From CAZMNY01 sp964567745 (GTDB lineage Bacteria; Planctomycetota; Planctomycetia; Pirellulales; Pirellulaceae), in the NCBI GenBank assembly GCA_964567745.1, contig CAZMNY010000008.1:1-64000 (forward strand): a DNA stretch of 64,000 nucleotides. The letters run 5' to 3'. Numbering within the stretch: position 1 is the stretch's first letter; the number at the start of each line of letters is the position of its first letter. Under the pieces are notes generated by a model, which saw only the letters and a program-made list of their open reading frames with translations, had not been told where the DNA came from and made no database searches. A program made the translations under genes and the position numbers. Below are positions 29,430 through 37,249 of the stretch, in pieces.

Positions 29430-29918
29430 CTATCCGCCAACTCGAGGCGAGGCGGCGATCGCAGGCGGGAGCGAAGCTTGCTCGAGCCAGGCGATGACAC
29501 GTCCGATCACATCGGCGTTCTTGGGAACTTGCCCAACCAACTCGAAGCGGCCGCTTCTCAGGTCGGATCCAAGTGTCTCCAAACGGCTCGCGACTTGCTC
29601 GCTCAGCAATTCTAACTCCGAAGCAGCCAATTGAGTGCGTTGCAAGATCGACTCGTCGGCAGTCCTCACGCGATCAAGCCAGAAGAGTGTTCCTTCTTCG
29701 GCTTTGACCAGTCGGCCCGTGAAATAGCATCGCCGCAATTCGCATTCGGCGTTGAATTGAAAGACCGGGTCCGCACCAAAATAGAAACTCGCCGCGCCGT
29801 TGCGACGAAAGCCGACAATCAAAGGGTCATCACAACCGTCGACCCTGAGCTCCGCGCGCTCAAGCAACGCCGTCGCTTCCCTCAATAAGTCTTCTCGGTC
29901 CTGTGCTTGCCGGCTCAT
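29430..29918 (-). CDS. Hypothetical protein, about 162 residues
   Basis: A soluble protein without signal peptide or membrane helix. It begins with a Glu/Leu-rich helix (LLREATALLERAEL), then a beta-rich part (GFRRNGAASFYFGADPVFQFN, LRRCYFTGRLVKAEEGTLFW), and ends with a long helix (AASELELLSEQVASRLETLG). I do not recognise the family. It lies between the convergent HD-GYP gene (11 bp away) and the YgfZ-like gene 49 bp upstream on the same strand, so it may be downstream in that unit. Confidence 0.75.
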   Translation of the reverse strand: MSRQAQDREDLLREATALLERAELRVDGCDDPLIVGFRRNGAASFYFGADPVFQFNAECELRRCYFTGRLVKAEEGTLFWLDRVRTADESILQRTQLAASELELLSEQVASRLETLGSDLRSGRFELVGQVPKNADVIGRVIAWLEQASLPPAIAASPRVGG

Positions 29919-29967
29919 CGAATTGCGCTCACTCACAGTTTCGACAACAAGATAACAGCCGGCGTTG

Positions 29968-30921
29968 TCAGCGCTCGGCGACCGTTACCTTTGCCCCATT
30001 GGAATCTAGCAGAGTTCCCGGCGCCGCATATTCACGCCGGACGATGCCGAGCCCAATCGTGGTCTTGCCGGACGGGTGATCCGCGAGCGACGAAATGGCA
30101 CCAACGACTTTGTCATCGACTAGCAAGTCGTCACTCTCGTTTAGCTTGGCGTTCACATCGGCGCGAAGCGGCGCGAGCTGACGATTCACATGTCCCATCG
30201 CGTCGATACGGGCGACCGTCTCTTGGCCCAGGTAACAACCTTTCGAAAACGAAATCGCCTTTTCGTCGCGCTGCAGTTCTTGTGGAAAACTATCATCGCC
30301 GAAATCGATTCCGAACTCGGGGACGCCCGCTTCGATTCGCAACGTCTTTAACAGAGTCGATTCGCCTGGGATTGCGCCGCGCTCTGTCAGACGGGCAACG
30401 ACATCGGCGAGCTTGTCGCTCGAGCAGCGGATGTGATAGCCGTTTTCTCCATAGATCGACGTGCTGCGAATTTCGCAATCGCCATCGGCTCGGCAAGAAC
30501 CAATTCCGTTCGCCGGACATTCACCATACTCCGCCTCGATCATCGTCGCGGCAGTAGGACCGACGACGGCGACAACGCGCCAATCGTCGCGAACCATGAT
30601 CTCGACGTCCTCTCGGATGACGTATCTGTCTAGGTGATCGTGAAGCGATTGGGCCTGACCCGATGAGGTTTCGATGATGACGTTGTCGTCGAGTCGGTAG
30701 ACGAGTCCGAAACCAATCGTGGTACCCTTCACGCCGCAAAAAAAGGCCTCGCCCCCCTGCCCTGGTTCGAGCCGCTTGATGTCTTGCGTGCAGAAGTTAT
30801 GCAAGAAAGTAACAGCGTCCGAACCGATCAGCTCCAAATGGGAACGCCCAATGGCCTCGGCAACCACCGCAGATCCATGGGCCGCTTCATATTGTGATAT
30901 GAGATTCACGTCCGAATTCAT
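29968..30921 (-). CDS. ygfZ: YgfZ/GcvT-like folate-binding protein
   Basis: Starting at 30921 (MNSDVNLISQYEAAHG), the protein of about 317 residues shows the YgfZ hallmark KGCYLGQE near residue 225 within FSKGCYLGQETVAR, together with LHNFCTQDIK near residue 43 and the C-terminal GLGIVRREYAAPGT. YgfZ (IBA57 in eukaryotes) binds tetrahydrofolate and supports repair or assembly of iron-sulfur enzymes such as MiaB. It is the likely role here. The upstream in-frame extension overlaps the neighbouring gene and is not used. Confidence 0.88.
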   Translation of the reverse strand: MNSDVNLISQYEAAHGSAVVAEAIGRSHLELIGSDAVTFLHNFCTQDIKRLEPGQGGEAFFCGVKGTTIGFGLVYRLDDNVIIETSSGQAQSLHDHLDRYVIREDVEIMVRDDWRVVAVVGPTAATMIEAEYGECPANGIGSCRADGDCEIRSTSIYGENGYHIRCSSDKLADVVARLTERGAIPGESTLLKTLRIEAGVPEFGIDFGDDSFPQELQRDEKAISFSKGCYLGQETVARIDAMGHVNRQLAPLRADVNAKLNESDDLLVDDKVVGAISSLADHPSGKTTIGLGIVRREYAAPGTLLDSNGAKVTVAER

Positions 30922-31006
30922 CGCTTCCGTTTTCTCTTCAGGGACTGCAGTCAGCGAACGCTGGTGCCGCCGTGGCTTGCCAGTTTCCGCTTCGGCGAGG
31001 AGCGAA

Positions 31007-32218
31007 TTAATAGGTCGCGACCGGCGCGGTGCGCTGCGCGGCGCCCAGTAAGATGCAGTTTTCGAATTGCGAAATGAGCCGCTGGACCGCGTCGGAGTCT
31101 TGAACGTAGCCCATGCCCAATGCTTCCACCAAGTCTTCATCCAGACGACTCAGCAAGAACACGGTTGCGTGATCAGCGAGGCTGGCGAGCAAAGCTGCGG
31201 ATATCCCATCGGGCTCACTGCACGTGTTGAGATCTTGCTCATCTTCGCCACCCGCCATGTCCCAGCCCTGAAGTTGTTGCAGAGCGATCCCGGGGGGCTG
31301 AGCTAGTTCGGTGCACAGCACGATCGCCGCGTCGTCGTCGGCGACTCTTCTTGCGGCGTGCAGAGCCCGGGCGAAGTTCTCCCAAGTCTGCTCCTCGGCG
31401 CCTCCTTCGACGGACGCGACGACGAGCCGAGCACGTTGACTGGTTTCAAAGCCCCAAGCTGCTGCGACCAGCTCTTCTCCTTCGCGTTCGACGGCGACGC
31501 TGTGGCCCGAGAGCACGTTGAGGATGCCGTTGTGTCGGCCTGGAATGACCTGCACGGTGAACAGGATCCCCAGCACCCACGCCGCCTGCTCCGCTTCGGC
31601 CTGCCGCGATCGGCGTTTACTTTCATCCGAGTTATTTTCGTAGACGCGAAAGCGTCGTTGAGTTTCTTCGTCGGCGAACGTGGGAAACAAGCAACCGTGC
31701 ACGCCGTAGTAGGTCAACGTCTCCGCGGCTCGAAACGCGCCGATGGGTACGACAATATCGGCATCGGCCATCGTGCGATTGAAATAGATCGGCTCGCCGT
31801 CGTCGGCTGCCGCCAAGTAGGCCAACTCTTCTCGATCGTCGGGTCGGTGGGCGACGATGGTGATCGCCTCTCGCTCCTCGTCGCTCAACATTTCGACGGG
31901 CGGCCGCATGCCGGCCGGATGAACGATGGCGATGTCATTTGCTTCCGCGTACCCTTCCAACAACTCGTGCACCACGCCGGCGACGACCGCGTCAGCTTGC
32001 GGAACGGATTCACCGACCGCGATCGCGATTCGATCGCCGGGAGCTGTGGCTTGCGCCAAGGGAGGGAATTCGAGCGGATCCGAAACCGCAGCGGAAACAG
32101 CCGCGACCAAATCGTCGAGCGGCTCGCCTCGCGCATCGGTCCAGTTCGCCAGCAGGCGATCGTCAGGTACGTTGAACTCGATTTCTTGGCGTTCGCCGTA
32201 TCGCAAAACTTGGGCCAT
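31007..32218 (-). CDS. LarA-family (DUF2088) nickel-dependent racemase-like protein
   Basis: This is a cytosolic protein of about 403 residues with the lactate-racemase LarA N-terminal fold (IAIAVGESVPQADAVVAGVV, IVHPAGMRPPVEML, TIVAHRPDDREELAYL, FNRTMADADIVVPIGAFR). The C-terminal half also matches the family (TYYGVHGCLFPTF, GFETSQRARLVVAS). LarA carries a pyridinium-pincer nickel cofactor built by LarB, LarC and LarE. None of these is seen in the window, so activity may depend on genes elsewhere or the protein may act on a different hydroxy acid. It is 85 bp upstream of the YgfZ-like gene on the same strand. Confidence 0.85.
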   Translation of the reverse strand: MAQVLRYGERQEIEFNVPDDRLLANWTDARGEPLDDLVAAVSAAVSDPLEFPPLAQATAPGDRIAIAVGESVPQADAVVAGVVHELLEGYAEANDIAIVHPAGMRPPVEMLSDEEREAITIVAHRPDDREELAYLAAADDGEPIYFNRTMADADIVVPIGAFRAAETLTYYGVHGCLFPTFADEETQRRFRVYENNSDESKRRSRQAEAEQAAWVLGILFTVQVIPGRHNGILNVLSGHSVAVEREGEELVAAAWGFETSQRARLVVASVEGGAEEQTWENFARALHAARRVADDDAAIVLCTELAQPPGIALQQLQGWDMAGGEDEQDLNTCSEPDGISAALLASLADHATVFLLSRLDEDLVEALGMGYVQDSDAVQRLISQFENCILLGAAQRTAPVATY

Positions 32219-32644
32219 CGTTCGGCACCTTTGTGGTTGTTGTTCGCTGCCGCCAATTGTTGCGAGGCCCCATGATTTGTCGGACGACAAAGGACTCGTT
32301 CTCGCCACGGTCACTGATTTTCGACTTGTTTGAATTGCATTTCGACCAGCGGGCAGGTTGCATCTTAGTCGCCGCTGTTTTTTGAGGTCAACAGTCGAGC
32401 TTTACCAAATTGGAACAATGTCGATAATCCGAGGCGATGGAGAGTGAATTGGCGCAGAGAATAGCGAACATTCGCAATGCGGCCGGCAACCGCGGCACAA
32501 GTGGGGCTGACACGAAAAGGAAAGGTTGTGCATTTAATGGCATTGCTATCGACAAGAGGCCAATTGCCGATTAAACGGCGACGCGTATCGTCGCTCGCGG
32601 TTGACGATTCGAAACGCATTGGGAACTCGGCCAAACTCACAGCG
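32219..32644. other. Divergent intergenic region
   Basis: The 426 bases between the LarA-like gene (minus) and the propeller lipoprotein (plus). An in-frame 5' extension of the lipoprotein gene is open to 32477 but lacks a signal sequence before the lipobox, so I treat it as untranslated. No other feature is seen. Confidence 0.5.
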
Positions 32645-35074
32645 ATGATCGGCCCACAAGCAGTCGTCGCGCGGACTTGCCTTGCGGCGTTCATTCTGCT
32701 GCTGGCTATCGGCTGTCGCGGTGGAGATGACTCAGAAGCTCCGCGCGACGATTCGGTCGGAACGACAGCAACGCTCGAAACTCCCGATGCCGTCTTAAGT
32801 CAAATGATCAAGGCCTATCAGGAAGCATCCGCCTATCGCGACCGAGGTCGTTTGCGACTGGCCTATGAACTCGACGGTCAACCGCAAGAGAATCTGACTC
32901 CGCTGACTGTCAGATACGCTCAGCCGAACAAGTTCCGTCTCAATGCCTATCAAGTTGAATTGGCGAGCGATGGCGAGAAGACGCGTGGTCTCGTCGAGGA
33001 TGCTCCCAGCGGCAATCTCGATGGTCAGTTTGCCGTCCGCCCATCGCCGGAACGAGTGACGTTGAAATGGCTCTATGAAGATCAAGTCATAGCCGGACTC
33101 ATTCACCGAGGCCTCGGACGACAGCCCGTTACTTTGGAACTACTGTTCGCCAAAGAGCCGCTCGAGGCATTCCTGAAAGAGGACGTTGAGCGCGAGCTTT
33201 TGGGCGACGCGACGTTAAACGATCGAAAATGTCGTCGCGTGAAGGTCTCAGCGACCGAGGGAGACTTTGTCTTGTGGATCGATCGAGAAAACTCGTTGCT
33301 GCACCGGATGGAATACCCCACAACCGAAGTCGAGAAACAATTGAGCGGCACGGGAGCGGTCTCGAAAGTCGTGCTCGCCGCAGAGTTCTTCGAGGCGAAG
33401 TTTTCGGCGCCGCCAGATTCACAGTTTTCGATTAAGCAGCCTAGCGACGCCAAGGTCGTCCAGCATCTTGTGACGCCGCCCCAACCCTTGCCGAGTGAAT
33501 TGTTCGGGCAAATTCCCGAGCGTTTTCAGTTCCTCAACCTCGACACCGGCAAAACGCTCAACTCGCAAGACCTTCGAGGCAAGTTGACAGCGCTGCTCTG
33601 GTTCAGCAACCACCCCGCCGGTCAACAGGCGGCGAAGCAGTTCGACCGAATCCGCCGAGCGAATCAAAACGAGGACGTGCAGTTTATTTTGGTTTGCGCC
33701 GAGCCGGCGGACACGTCCGACGATGCGGTCAAGACGCTGGTCGAGTCCTGGGATTGCCTGGGGCGAGTTGCTCGCGATACGGACGCCGTTGGCCGCGATG
33801 TGTTTGGCATCGACCTTCTTCCCACGTTAGTCGTGCTCGACGACGCTGGCATCGTACACGTATTCGACGAGGGCTATAACGAGCAGCTTGAGACGGATCT
33901 TCCCGCTGTGATGGGAATGTTGCGGAAGGGAGAAAACGTCTCAGCCGCCGTCGTCGAGCAGGCGGAAAACGAGCGTCTCCGTTATCAACGGGCGCTATCC
34001 CAAGAGGGCGTCGACAGCAGTCAAGCCCGAGCCGCCGCGCCCACTCGACGTCGCTTCCCCAAACGGACAAAGCCATTTGAATTTGAAATGAAGGAGGTTT
34101 GGAGTTGCGACAAACTAAAAGCTCCTGGCAACCTGCTTGCGGCCGGATCTGAATGGCCCAACCTCTACGTCAACGAGGGTTGGCGGAGCGTTGCTGAGCT
34201 CAATACGGGCGACGGTTCCGTCATCGCCGTGCGGGAGCTTGAGCTTCCCGAAGCGGCCTCCATCAGCCGGATCAGCACGCCTCGTGGCAACCTTGCGGGA
34301 AACGTGTTTGTGGCGACGGATCTGTTGGCTCGGCAGGCGCATGCGATAGACGCCGATTGGAACGTCTTGTTTAGCTACCCTGAGCCGGAACAAGATCACG
34401 CTGGAATTCGCGACGCGTTGATCGAGGACTTCAACGACAACGGCAAATGGCAGCTTGTTGTCGGGTTCTGGGAGCTGCTAGGCGTCCACGGCGTCGACCA
34501 AGAGGGGAAACGTGCGTGGAGCAATCGCGAGTGTGGTTCGGTGCAGTCGCTGGCCACAACGCCAACGAGCCCGGCAGGTTGGCGCCGATTGATGGTAACT
34601 GGCGACACCGGACGCATTCATTCGTACAACCACTATGGCAATCCCGATCCGCCCGTTCGTCTGCAGGACCCTGTCGAGCAGTTGTTTCTGGCGGCGAATG
34701 CGGGCGCTGAGTCCGTCTTTTGCGCTGTTAGCGAAGATCGGTTTGGCCGCCGAAAGATTCGCGGGCTTGATCGGAAGATGGACGAGCTTTGGAGTTACGA
34801 CAACGTTCCTGGCGGCGCCTTCACGAACCGCGTGCACTTCGTCGCCTCGGGCCGACTGCGCATCGCCGGCCAGCCGACGCCAGTCTGGGCGATTGTTGGC
34901 CCAGACGGTTCCCTGCACCTTATTAGCCACGACGGCCGCTTCAACGACTTCTTCTATATGGGCCAAGCGATTCATGGAGTCGCGTTCGTTGAGCGCGGCG
35001 ACTTCAATTTACTCTGTTTGTCGACAGCGAATCATGTCACCGCCTATTCCATGGAAGCGGGGTCATCGGAGTGA
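32645..35074 (+). CDS. Lipoprotein with LolA-like, redoxin-like and propeller domains
   Basis: ATG 32645 gives a lipoprotein signal with lipobox LLAIGC (Cys near residue 23). Length about 809 residues. Residues about 50-290 resemble LolA/DUF2092-type domains. Residues about 300-440 are a thioredoxin-fold redoxin domain (NSQDLRGKLTALLWFSNHPA, GIDLLPTLVVLDDAG), but the segment that usually carries CXXC is FSNHPAGQ, so no disulfide chemistry is expected. The C-terminal 350 residues form a beta-propeller (GEKLIEDFNDNGKWQLVVGFW-like blade, SHDGRFNDFFYMG). It is likely an envelope lipoprotein linking lipid-carrier and propeller modules. Function is unknown. Confidence 0.85.
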   Translation: MIGPQAVVARTCLAAFILLLAIGCRGGDDSEAPRDDSVGTTATLETPDAVLSQMIKAYQEASAYRDRGRLRLAYELDGQPQENLTPLTVRYAQPNKFRLNAYQVELASDGEKTRGLVEDAPSGNLDGQFAVRPSPERVTLKWLYEDQVIAGLIHRGLGRQPVTLELLFAKEPLEAFLKEDVERELLGDATLNDRKCRRVKVSATEGDFVLWIDRENSLLHRMEYPTTEVEKQLSGTGAVSKVVLAAEFFEAKFSAPPDSQFSIKQPSDAKVVQHLVTPPQPLPSELFGQIPERFQFLNLDTGKTLNSQDLRGKLTALLWFSNHPAGQQAAKQFDRIRRANQNEDVQFILVCAEPADTSDDAVKTLVESWDCLGRVARDTDAVGRDVFGIDLLPTLVVLDDAGIVHVFDEGYNEQLETDLPAVMGMLRKGENVSAAVVEQAENERLRYQRALSQEGVDSSQARAAAPTRRRFPKRTKPFEFEMKEVWSCDKLKAPGNLLAAGSEWPNLYVNEGWRSVAELNTGDGSVIAVRELELPEAASISRISTPRGNLAGNVFVATDLLARQAHAIDADWNVLFSYPEPEQDHAGIRDALIEDFNDNGKWQLVVGFWELLGVHGVDQEGKRAWSNRECGSVQSLATTPTSPAGWRRLMVTGDTGRIHSYNHYGNPDPPVRLQDPVEQLFLAANAGAESVFCAVSEDRFGRRKIRGLDRKMDELWSYDNVPGGAFTNRVHFVASGRLRIAGQPTPVWAIVGPDGSLHLISHDGRFNDFFYMGQAIHGVAFVERGDFNLLCLSTANHVTAYSMEAGSSE

Positions 35075-35092
35075 GCTTGCTGGTGTCATCGT

Positions 35093-35340
35093 GTGCCTTC
35101 ATTTTCTTGTCGTCGAACGCATGACGAAACGGGGGTCACGCGGAGGCGCGGAGGGCGAAGGGAATATCGAATATCGAATACTGAATATTGAACAAGGAAT
35201 GAAGAAGGGAAAGGGAAGAAGGAACGAAGACAGAAGACGCTCTGCTTGCCGTCGTCTTCGCGAGCTTCGCGTCTCTGCGTGCCTTCTTGTTCTTTGTCGT
35301 CCAAAGTATGACGAAAAGGGGATCACGCGTAGGCGCGGAG
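35093..35340 (+). repeat. Dispersed intergenic repeat, one full copy plus a partial tandem copy
   Basis: A GA-rich unit of about 186 bp begins gtgcc...cgtcgaacgcatgacg, contains tcacgcggaggcgcggag, a short AT-rich core (gaatatcgaatatcg, gaatattgaac) and gaaggaacgaagacag, and ends ttcgcgagcttcgcgtctct. Its start recurs at 35279-35340 (gtgccttcttgttctttgtcg, gatcacgcgtaggcgcggag). A reverse-oriented copy lies at 39041-39214. It contains no coding potential and sits between genes. I regard it as a dispersed planctomycete intergenic element. Confidence 0.75.
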
Positions 35341-35358
35341 ACGGCGGCAAGAAACGAA

Positions 35359-35390
35359 CAAGACCCTTGGCTACAAATCCAAGGGTCTTG
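35359..35390 (-). terminator. Probable intrinsic terminator of the xQKG-repeat gene
   Basis: A perfect 12-bp stem (35359-35370 with 35379-35390, 8-base loop) lies 57 bases after the stop codon of the minus-strand Cys/QKG gene. On the minus strand it is followed by a moderately T-rich TTCGTTTC segment. Confidence 0.65.
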
Positions 35391-35447
35391 AGTATCCGGT
35401 TCGCGTGCGCGCCGTCGTCGCAACGACGGTCCGCAGCGAATGTTGAA

Positions 35448-36327
35448 TCACTTCTGCATCGCACCCTTTTGGGTCGAGCGGTTGCAACCGCCCTTTTGAG
35501 TCGCGCCTTTGCAGCCACCCTTTTGGGTTGCGCCTTTGCCGTCGCAACCGCATGAGCTGTGGCTGAACCACGACATGCGGACTCGCCTGCCGCAGCCCTT
35601 TTGGCAAGCAGAACCCTTTTGGGTTGCGCCTTTTTGGGTCGCGCCTTTGCAGCCGCCCTTTTGGACTGCGCCTTTACCGGCGTCGCATCCGCAGGAGGAA
35701 CCGGCCATCATGCCGCGAAGGTTGAAGCGTCGAGCTCCACCGCAGCCCTTTTGGCAGGCAGNNNNNNNNNNNNNNNNNNNNNNNNNNNNNNNNNNNNNNN
35801 NNNNNNNNNNNNNNNNNNNNNNNNNNNNNNNNNNNNNNNNNNNNNNNNNNNNNNNNNNNNNCGCCTTTTTGGGTCGCGCCTTTTTGGGTCGCGCCTTTTT
35901 GGGTCGCGCCTTTTTGGGTCGCGCCTTTTTGCATGGCGCCCTTGCCCGAGTCGCATCCGCAGGACTTGCCGCAAGACATTCCGCGGAGATTGAATCGGCG
36001 AACGCGAGGCGCCTTTTGGCAGGCACTACCTTTTTGGCAGGAACTTCCCTTTTGGCATGCAACGCCTTTTTGGCGTGCGCCTTTTTGGACAGCGCCCTTG
36101 CCGGAATCACATCCGCATGATCGCATTCGCTTCACGCGGCCTCGGCTACAGGACGAGCAACCTTTGGTTGCACAACTTGACTTGGCGCCGCAGGCCGGTT
36201 CACAACAACCAGACTTGCCGCCGCCCATCGTCATAACGCGATCGAGCAACTCGAACGCGCTTGCGTTGGAAACGCTGGCCAGAATAATACCAGCCGCCAA
36301 CGCCGCGGTGTTCATTACGCGGTTCAT
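35448..36327 (-). CDS. Secreted Cys-rich protein of xQKG repeats (split by an N gap)
   Basis: The gene begins at 36327 with a signal peptide (NTAALAAGIILASVSNASA) and a Cys-rich head (KSGCCEPACGAKSSCATKGC). It then consists of modules with a SCGCD(S/A)GKGA core followed by runs of five-residue units ATQKG, ACQKG, AVQKG or SCQKG, plus an RRFNLRGM segment between modules. At least four such modules are visible. The reading frame changes across the 100-base N gap only because the gap length is arbitrary; reading from both sides agrees. The protein ends GAMQK. Family unknown to me. Gln-Lys pairs and cysteines suggest a cross-linkable structural role (inference). Confidence 0.75.
35762..35861. other. 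Assembly gap of 100 Ns inside the xQKG gene
   Basis: One hundred ambiguous bases interrupt the repeat region, in a stretch with 15-bp tandem units on the right side (cctttttgggtcgcg repeated). The gap reflects failure to assemble the repeat array, so the real length and number of modules in this gene are unknown. Confidence 0.98.
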
Positions 36328-36757
36328 TGGGGAGGGCTCCTAATATGGGAACGCAGTTTGAAAGAATTGGTGCGTCACCAAACCGTTGGCCCCGATCAAA
36401 CTGATTGCTTCGGCGGCTCGCTCTCGGTCAATGACAACTTCGAATTCGATTCGGATCAAATTCTTCAAAAAACATCGTCGACCTATAGCTCCCACCTTTA
36501 CTAGTTGTCTTAATCTTCCGTAACTTCCTGTTTTTACAGGGTGTGGTCGTGCCGGTTGTTTCGGGGGCGACGAGAGTTGGGATTCGAGATCGAGTGGATC
36601 CGTGTTCGGCTTGTCGCTTCAAGTTGTTATTGCAAAACTGCTTAGGCGAAAATCGCTGGAATTCCCTGATTCTGCGCGGGTGACAACACCCAGCTGAGCG
36701 TGAACTACGTTTGACGTAGTCACATGGGAATCAATCATCAGACGGCAGTCACGGGCC
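36328..36757. other. Divergent intergenic region
   Basis: These 430 bases separate the minus-strand Cys/QKG gene from the plus-strand HPt gene and are more AT-rich than their surroundings, in keeping with promoter content for both. No RNA gene, small ORF or clear promoter pair is identified. Confidence 0.5.
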
Positions 36758-37075
36758 ATGAGCAGCACACCAGTATTTTCGACGTTGGGCGGCGATCCGG
36801 ATCTTGGCGAATTGGTTGAAATGTTTGTTTGTGAATTGCCGAATCGCGTTGCCAGCCTGGAAGACGCGTTCCACCAATACGATACGGGGCAGCTAAAAAC
36901 GTTGGCCCATCAACTCAAATGCGCCGCGGGCAGCTACGGATTCGGACCGATTTCGCCGGTCGCTGAGGCGCTCGAATCGGCAACGGCCGCCGGAGCGGAA
37001 GAGGCCGAGATCGCTCGTTGTGTTGACGAACTGGTCCAGATCTGCCGACGAGCGCGGGCGGGAAGCCCCGAATAG
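36758..37075 (+). CDS. HPt domain protein (phosphotransfer)
   Basis: This 105-residue cytosolic protein is a single histidine phosphotransfer domain. The phosphorylatable His51 lies in LAHQLKCAAGSYGFG, the standard HPt motif (H-x-L-K-(G/A)-(S/A)). Four helices are predicted. It should shuttle phosphate between a hybrid sensor kinase and a response regulator. No such partners are in the window, apart from the histidine-kinase-like gene at 57528, so it is an orphan HPt. Confidence 0.92.
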   Translation: MSSTPVFSTLGGDPDLGELVEMFVCELPNRVASLEDAFHQYDTGQLKTLAHQLKCAAGSYGFGPISPVAEALESATAAGAEEAEIARCVDELVQICRRARAGSPE

Positions 37076-37249
37076 TCGGCGATTCCGCTCGAACGACGTC
37101 TTTTCGGTCGAGCGGCTGTTGGCAGGGGCCGAATCGGCGAGAAATGCTGATTTCTAACGGCTTCGCTTGACGACTACTTCTCCAGTATGCGACGCTAGGT
37201 TCACGCAGGGGCTGCGTAGCTAGGGCGAAGATCGCCGGAGGAGAGCCGA

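Noticed and set aside
31358..32275. A 305-residue plus-strand open frame
   Set aside because: It is fully antisense to the LarA-like gene and arises from high GC and third-position bias.
34635..35555. A 306-residue open frame running into the dispersed repeat
   Set aside because: It overlaps the propeller lipoprotein out of frame and continues through non-coding repeat sequence.
35862..35936. CRISPR-like or satellite repeat next to the N gap
   Set aside because: The 15-bp period equals five codons and encodes the ATQKG units of the minus-strand gene, so it is a coding repeat.
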